From DASSFZ01 sp035283185 (GTDB lineage: Bacteria > Chloroflexota > Anaerolineae > Fen-1058): a stretch of 26,278 nt of DNA. The DNA lies in assembly GCA_035283185.1 (NCBI GenBank), contig DATEUJ010000047.1:1-26278 (forward strand), read 5' to 3'. A program made the translations under genes and the position numbers. A model generated the notes under the pieces. The model searched no databases, was not told the DNA's origin, and saw only the letters and a list, made by a program, of their open reading frames with translations. The stretch's first letter is position 1; every line of letters starts with the position of its first letter. Below, piece by piece: positions 23,124-26,278 of this stretch.

Positions 23124-23326
23124 AGACACAAATGGTCGGTTGCTCGCAGTCAGGTGGCGCGAGCGATTCGATGCACGACTGGAAGGCCCACCTGCTATCG
23201 CCATCTCTCGAATTGCGCCAGTGTCCGGCACTCACGCCGATTTGTCTTATTAGTGTACGACACGCGGCGTTAAGACATCGTTTGTAGGCTCTGGCAGCCG
23301 TTCGGCAGTGATTCACGGGAGCCAGC

Positions 23327-24442
23327 ATGTCCCGATTGGCTCTCTCGCTCCTCGGCACATATCAGATCACGCTCGACGGGGAAACCATCGTCGCCCGACT
23401 GCGGGCGAAGACGCAGGCGCTGCTCGCGTATCTGGCCGTCGAAGCGGGCGTGCCCCACCGCCGCGAATTCCTGGCTGGCCTGCTGTGGCCCGATCAGCCG
23501 AATGAGACCGCCCGCAGTAACCTGCGCCAGGCGCTCCACCAGTTGCAGCAGGCGCTGGGTGACACCGCGCCGTCAGTCCTGTCCCCTACGGCGCAGACGG
23601 TGGAGTTCGCCGTGAGCAGCAACTGCACGCTGGACGTGGACGAGTTTCTGCGGCTGCTTCACGCCTGCGAGGTGCATCGGCACCGCCGCCAGGAAGCCTG
23701 CCGCCCGTGCGCCGAACGCTTTCGGCAAGCCGTGGCGGTGTATCGAGGCGACCTGCTCGGCGAGTTTTTCGTGAAGGACAGCGCCGCTTTTGAAGAATGG
23801 GCGCTCGTGAAGCGCGAGCAGATCCAGCGCAAAGCGTTAACGGCGCTGGACAACCTGGCCGTCTACCACGCGCGGCGGGGAGAGTACAACCACATGGAGC
23901 AGGCGGCGCGGCGGCGCATCGAGCTTGACGCGTTCGACGAAGGAGCCTACCGGCAGGTGATGCAGGCGCTGGTCCAGCAGGGGCGACGCGGCGACGCGCT
24001 GGCGCAATACGAAGCGTGCCGCCGTATCCTGACCGGCGAGTTGGGCGTCGAGCCATCCGCCGAGACGACAAAACTATACCAGCGCATCCGAAATGTGGCG
24101 CAGCATCATGGGGACTACCTGCGGTCGGCGTCGCTCCTTGGAGAGAGTCTGGCGACGAGCCGCGAGCCGGGAGACGAGGAAGACATCGCGATGTATCTGG
24201 CGGGATTGGCCGGGATAGCCGGGGTAGAGGGGCAACCGGAGCGAGCCGCGCGGTTGTTCGGGGCCGCTCAGGCGCTGTACGAGAGGATTGGCCGCGCCGT
24301 CGATCGGAGTGACCGCGCCGGTTACGATCCCAATATATCCGGTGTGCGTGCACAACTCAACGATGAGGCATTGGCGGCGGCGTGGGCCGAGGGCCGGTCG
24401 ATGACGCTCGAGCAGGCCATCGCGTACGCGCTTGGTAAATAG
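23327..24442 (+). CDS. SARP/BTAD-type transcriptional regulator, internally shortened
   Basis: A 371-aa regulator. Residues 1-95 are the winged-helix DNA-binding domain (LSLLGTYQITLDGE, RLRAKTQALLAYLAVEAG, FLAGLLWPDQ, RSNLRQALHQL). Residues about 100-250 are the bacterial activation domain of helical repeats (FRQAVAVYRGDLL, ARRGEYNHMEQAARRRIEL, YRQVMQALVQQGRRGDALAQYEACRRIL, ELGVEPSAET). At about 256 the sequence jumps to NVAQHHGDYLRSASLLGESLA and a C-terminus ending AAWAEGRSMTLEQAIAYALG, which is the end of large regulators that normally carry an ATPase and TPR part in between. So several hundred residues appear to be missing, in frame. DNA binding should be kept; ATP-dependent control should not. 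Targets are unknown, but the adjacent DUF11 gene carries a copy of its promoter. Confidence 0.82.
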   Translation: MSRLALSLLGTYQITLDGETIVARLRAKTQALLAYLAVEAGVPHRREFLAGLLWPDQPNETARSNLRQALHQLQQALGDTAPSVLSPTAQTVEFAVSSNCTLDVDEFLRLLHACEVHRHRRQEACRPCAERFRQAVAVYRGDLLGEFFVKDSAAFEEWALVKREQIQRKALTALDNLAVYHARRGEYNHMEQAARRRIELDAFDEGAYRQVMQALVQQGRRGDALAQYEACRRILTGELGVEPSAETTKLYQRIRNVAQHHGDYLRSASLLGESLATSREPGDEEDIAMYLAGLAGIAGVEGQPERAARLFGAAQALYERIGRAVDRSDRAGYDPNISGVRAQLNDEALAAAWAEGRSMTLEQAIAYALGK

Positions 24443-24444
24443 TA

Positions 24445-24541
24445 AAGACTTCGGAAGTCTCAGGGCGTGACCTTGCGGGCGAGGGGGTCTGCCCATCAGG
24501 GTCGTCTCGCAGGCAGGGCTACACTTGAAGACTTCCGAAGA
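24445..24541 (+). repeat. GACTTCGGAAGTC palindromic element, copy 1
   Basis: About 97 bases, bounded by AAGACTTCGGAAGTCT on the left and the inverted GAAGACTTCCGAAG on the right, with a conserved left interior (CAGGGCGTGACCTTGCGGG). It begins two bases after the SARP stop. Copy 2 is at 26129-26225. The form is that of a MITE or a large hairpin repeat. Confidence 0.75.
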
Positions 24542-24569
24542 CACATGCTTGTCACTTGGAGAAGAGCCA

Positions 24570-24598
24570 TTGTGCCCGGCGACCACTGGTGCTATACT
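24570..24598 (+). promoter_or_regulatory. Promoter of the DUF11 protein gene (copy F)
   Basis: TTGTGC (24570-24575), 17-base spacer, TATACT (24593-24598) with an upstream TGC. It lies in a block (24561-24663) related to the SARP promoter region, so both genes may share a controlling factor. Confidence 0.62.
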
Positions 24599-24711
24599 TT
24601 GTTTGTAATCAGAGGTGTTCACTTAAAGCCGACAACGCTCTCCTCAGTTCTCCGCAGCACGACGTACACGATTCTGACCATCCTTCAGAGTCCCTGCCAG
24701 GAGGCATGCTC

Positions 24712-25956
24712 ATGAGCACCCGGCACCTTCGCACCAGGCTTTCAGTCGTGATCGGCATAACGGGAGTATGGCTCGCGGTGGTCCTGCTGTCGACCACGGC
24801 GCAATGGGGCAGCGCCGACGCGCTCTCCGCCCGGCTGACATTTTCCAGTCCCATCCCTCAACTCAGCCTCGCCAAAACGGTCAGTCAGCCGGCGCCCAAG
24901 CCGAATGATCTGATCACCTACGTTCTCGCTTACTCGAACACACAGGCTAGCACACAGGCGTTCAACGTACGGTTGTACGATTTTCTGCCGGCCGGCGTGC
25001 AATTCCAATCGGCCGCTCCGCCGGCAGCCTCCTATGATAATGGTGTGCTGCTCTTCACTGCGCCTTCCATCGGCCCGGCGACGGGCAACATGACCGTGAG
25101 CGTTACCGTGCGTGTGTTGGAAGGGTACGAGCAGTTGTATAACCATGCGCTATTGACAGCAGATGGTGTCACGCCCACGCAGGCCTCACTATTGACAGGC
25201 GTGCAGCAGCCTGCCGCCTGGCTGAAACTGACTAAGACCGGCCCCCAGGCTGTGCTGGTCAACGGCCAACTGGTTTACACGCTGATCTGCGAGAACACGA
25301 GCGGCATCGCCGTGAACGATGTGACCGTTATAGAGGTGCTGCCTGCCGGCCTATCCTTCGTAAGCGCTTTTCCCTCTCCAAGCACGCAAACACCGCCGGT
25401 CTTGTCATGGTCGCTGGGCGACTTGGGACCAGGGGAGAAGCGGACGATCGTGATGACCACTACAGCGCCGGCTTCGGTGGGAGCAATTATCAATACGGCG
25501 TTAGCGGATGCCCGGCAGCGGGTGATGACTCAGACTTTGTTGACAACACAAGTTATCACTGAAGGGGCTATTCTGGACGTAGCTAAGGGTGGCCCTGAGA
25601 CCGTGAGCCTGGGCGGCGAGCTGGTGTACACCATCCGATATCGGAATGTAGGGAATAGTCCGGCCGCAGGCGTCGTGCTGACCGACACCTTCCCCGCCGA
25701 TATCAGCGTGATCGACGTAGACCCGGAGGCCACGAGTCTGACGTCCCAGTGGGGCGTGTGGTCAATCGGCCCAGTCGGCCCGGCCTCTCCAGAATACACG
25801 ATCGTGATCACAGCAAGCGTGCGAGGGAACGCCGGAAGAACGCTGCTCAACGTGGTCGACATCACGGGACAGACCGGCTTCCCCGATCATGCAGAGTGGC
25901 AAACGCAGGTGCGGCCCATACTCGTGTACATGCCGATCATCAGGCGAAACAGATAG
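24712..25956 (+). CDS. Secreted DUF11-repeat surface protein
   Basis: A 414-aa exported protein. The N-terminus (TRHLRTRLSVVIGITGVWLAVVLLS) is a basic region plus hydrophobic core, a Sec signal or anchor. Three repeats of the DUF11 type follow, each with a version of 'G(D/E)L(V/I)TYTL.Y.N......V...D.LPAG': PNDLITYVLAYSN...LYDFLPAGVQF, NGQLVYTLICEN...VIEVLPAGLSF, and GGELVYTIRYRN...LTDTFPADISV. Such beta-sandwich repeats build cell-surface or wall proteins. It ends ILVYMPIIRRNR, a tail type common on exported Chloroflexota proteins by my recollection. ATG at 24712 is seven bases after AGGAGG; the ATG at 24706 is too close. It is less GC-rich than the core genes. Confidence 0.82.
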   Translation: MSTRHLRTRLSVVIGITGVWLAVVLLSTTAQWGSADALSARLTFSSPIPQLSLAKTVSQPAPKPNDLITYVLAYSNTQASTQAFNVRLYDFLPAGVQFQSAAPPAASYDNGVLLFTAPSIGPATGNMTVSVTVRVLEGYEQLYNHALLTADGVTPTQASLLTGVQQPAAWLKLTKTGPQAVLVNGQLVYTLICENTSGIAVNDVTVIEVLPAGLSFVSAFPSPSTQTPPVLSWSLGDLGPGEKRTIVMTTTAPASVGAIINTALADARQRVMTQTLLTTQVITEGAILDVAKGGPETVSLGGELVYTIRYRNVGNSPAAGVVLTDTFPADISVIDVDPEATSLTSQWGVWSIGPVGPASPEYTIVITASVRGNAGRTLLNVVDITGQTGFPDHAEWQTQVRPILVYMPIIRRNR

Positions 25957-26154
25957 AATTGCTCGGAGCCGCACAGGCGCTGTACGAAACGATTGGCCGC
26001 GCCATACTTTCGCGAGGCAACTGCTTCCCTGGCAGACCTTCTAGCAAATGCGCCCCATGATCCCGACTTTGATCTGGAAGAATGGGAACGCGAATGGGCG
26101 AAGATTGAGGCAGAGTCGGGTGCGTCTCAAGACTTCGGAAGTCTCAGGGCGTAA
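25957..26154 (+). pseudogene. Remnants of a SARP-type C-terminus and a second unidentified gene end
   Basis: Right after the DUF11 stop, one frame reads LLGAAQALYETIGRA, matching LFGAAQALYERIGRA in the SARP gene, then loses similarity. From 26005 another frame is open to a TAA at 26152 and reads LANAPHDPDFDLEEWEREWA, which looks like the end of a real protein I cannot name. Neither has a start. Apart from these and the palindromic element, 25957-26278 holds nothing I can support. Confidence 0.65.
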
Positions 26155-26225
26155 CCTTGCGGGTAGGGGGGCTGTCAACCAGAGCGGTCCTGCCAGCGAG
26201 ACCCCCTTAGAGACTTCCGAAGTCT
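26129..26225 (+). repeat. GACTTCGGAAGTC palindromic element, copy 2
   Basis: 97 bases, starting AAGACTTCGGAAGTCT and ending AGACTTCCGAAGTCT, with an interior left part nearly identical to copy 1 (CAGGGCGTAACCTTGCGGG). The right half differs more. It closes the second promoter-gene-element unit. Confidence 0.78.
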
Positions 26226-26278
26226 ATCTCCAGAAAGACGTGCGACGCATCCCTGCCCTCGTAGCGCAGCGGAGAGGG

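Larger units (their letters stand above)
22952..23326 (+). other. Long leader region upstream of the SARP regulator
   Basis: 375 bases without a gene. It holds a promoter (23027-23056) and a long untranslated leader of about 260 bases. The part from 23017 to about 23123 is related to 24561-24663. Short open frames here cross the promoter and are not supported. Confidence 0.6.

Noticed and set aside
23015..23287. 90-aa frame upstream of the SARP gene
   Set aside because: Crosses the promoter and leader repeat; no ribosome binding site or homologous content.
24445..26225. CRISPR-like array from the repeated palindromes
   Set aside because: Only two copies about 1.7 kb apart with a gene between them; no regular spacers and no cas genes.
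1..26278. tRNA or rRNA genes
   Set aside because: Reading the intergenic regions on both strands I saw no cloverleaf-like segment or rRNA signature; a tRNA scan would settle it.

Overview
The window looks like chromosomal DNA of a GC-rich bacterium, most likely a member of the Chloroflexota (Anaerolineae-like). This is inference. It rests on a SARP/BTAD regulator, a secreted DUF11-repeat protein ending in a 'YMPII'-type tail, an F420/LLM oxidoreductase, UPF0175/DUF3368 toxin-antitoxin genes, and many short palindromic intergenic repeats. I see no rRNA, tRNA or CRISPR array.

Layout. (1) 1-1074: 3' part of selA. (2) 1080-6430: a defence and toxin-antitoxin island between two housekeeping genes (selA and tsaD). 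It holds a methyltransferase fused to a BsuBI/PstI-type endonuclease, an MNT nucleotidyltransferase with a frameshifted HEPN partner, a Dam-family methylase, and a UPF0175/PIN pair. The edges of the fused restriction gene carry copies of the beginnings of the downstream MNT and dam genes. (3) 6437-18982: ordinary, mostly plus-strand metabolic genes: tsaD, a UbiA prenyltransferase, a small membrane protein, an SDR reductase, an alpha/beta-hydrolase-fold protein with a changed nucleophile, an LLM oxidoreductase, a THEP1 NTPase (minus), an AI-2E-family permease, an esterase, an MFS transporter, a Nudix hydrolase and a Tat-exported GH36-like alpha-galactosidase. Dispersed repeats sit between these genes and in places run into their coding sequence. 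(4) 19256-22597: three minus-strand genes of unknown function (a 566-aa helical protein, a 93-aa and a 320-aa protein predicted to be beta-rich), with an IS3-type transposase remnant next to them. (5) 22952-26278: a shortened SARP regulator and a DUF11 surface protein, each behind a copy of the same promoter-leader and each followed by a copy of the same palindromic element.

How it works together. The island combines DNA restriction, DNA methylation and two toxin-antitoxin pairs. In two separate places (1080-4880 and 23017-26225) I see the same architecture: duplicated module edges with different cargo between them, as if gene bodies were exchanged between tandem copies. The fused restriction-modification gene with an internal ribosome binding site and start, and the three-gene minus-strand cassette, are the best candidates for something not well described.
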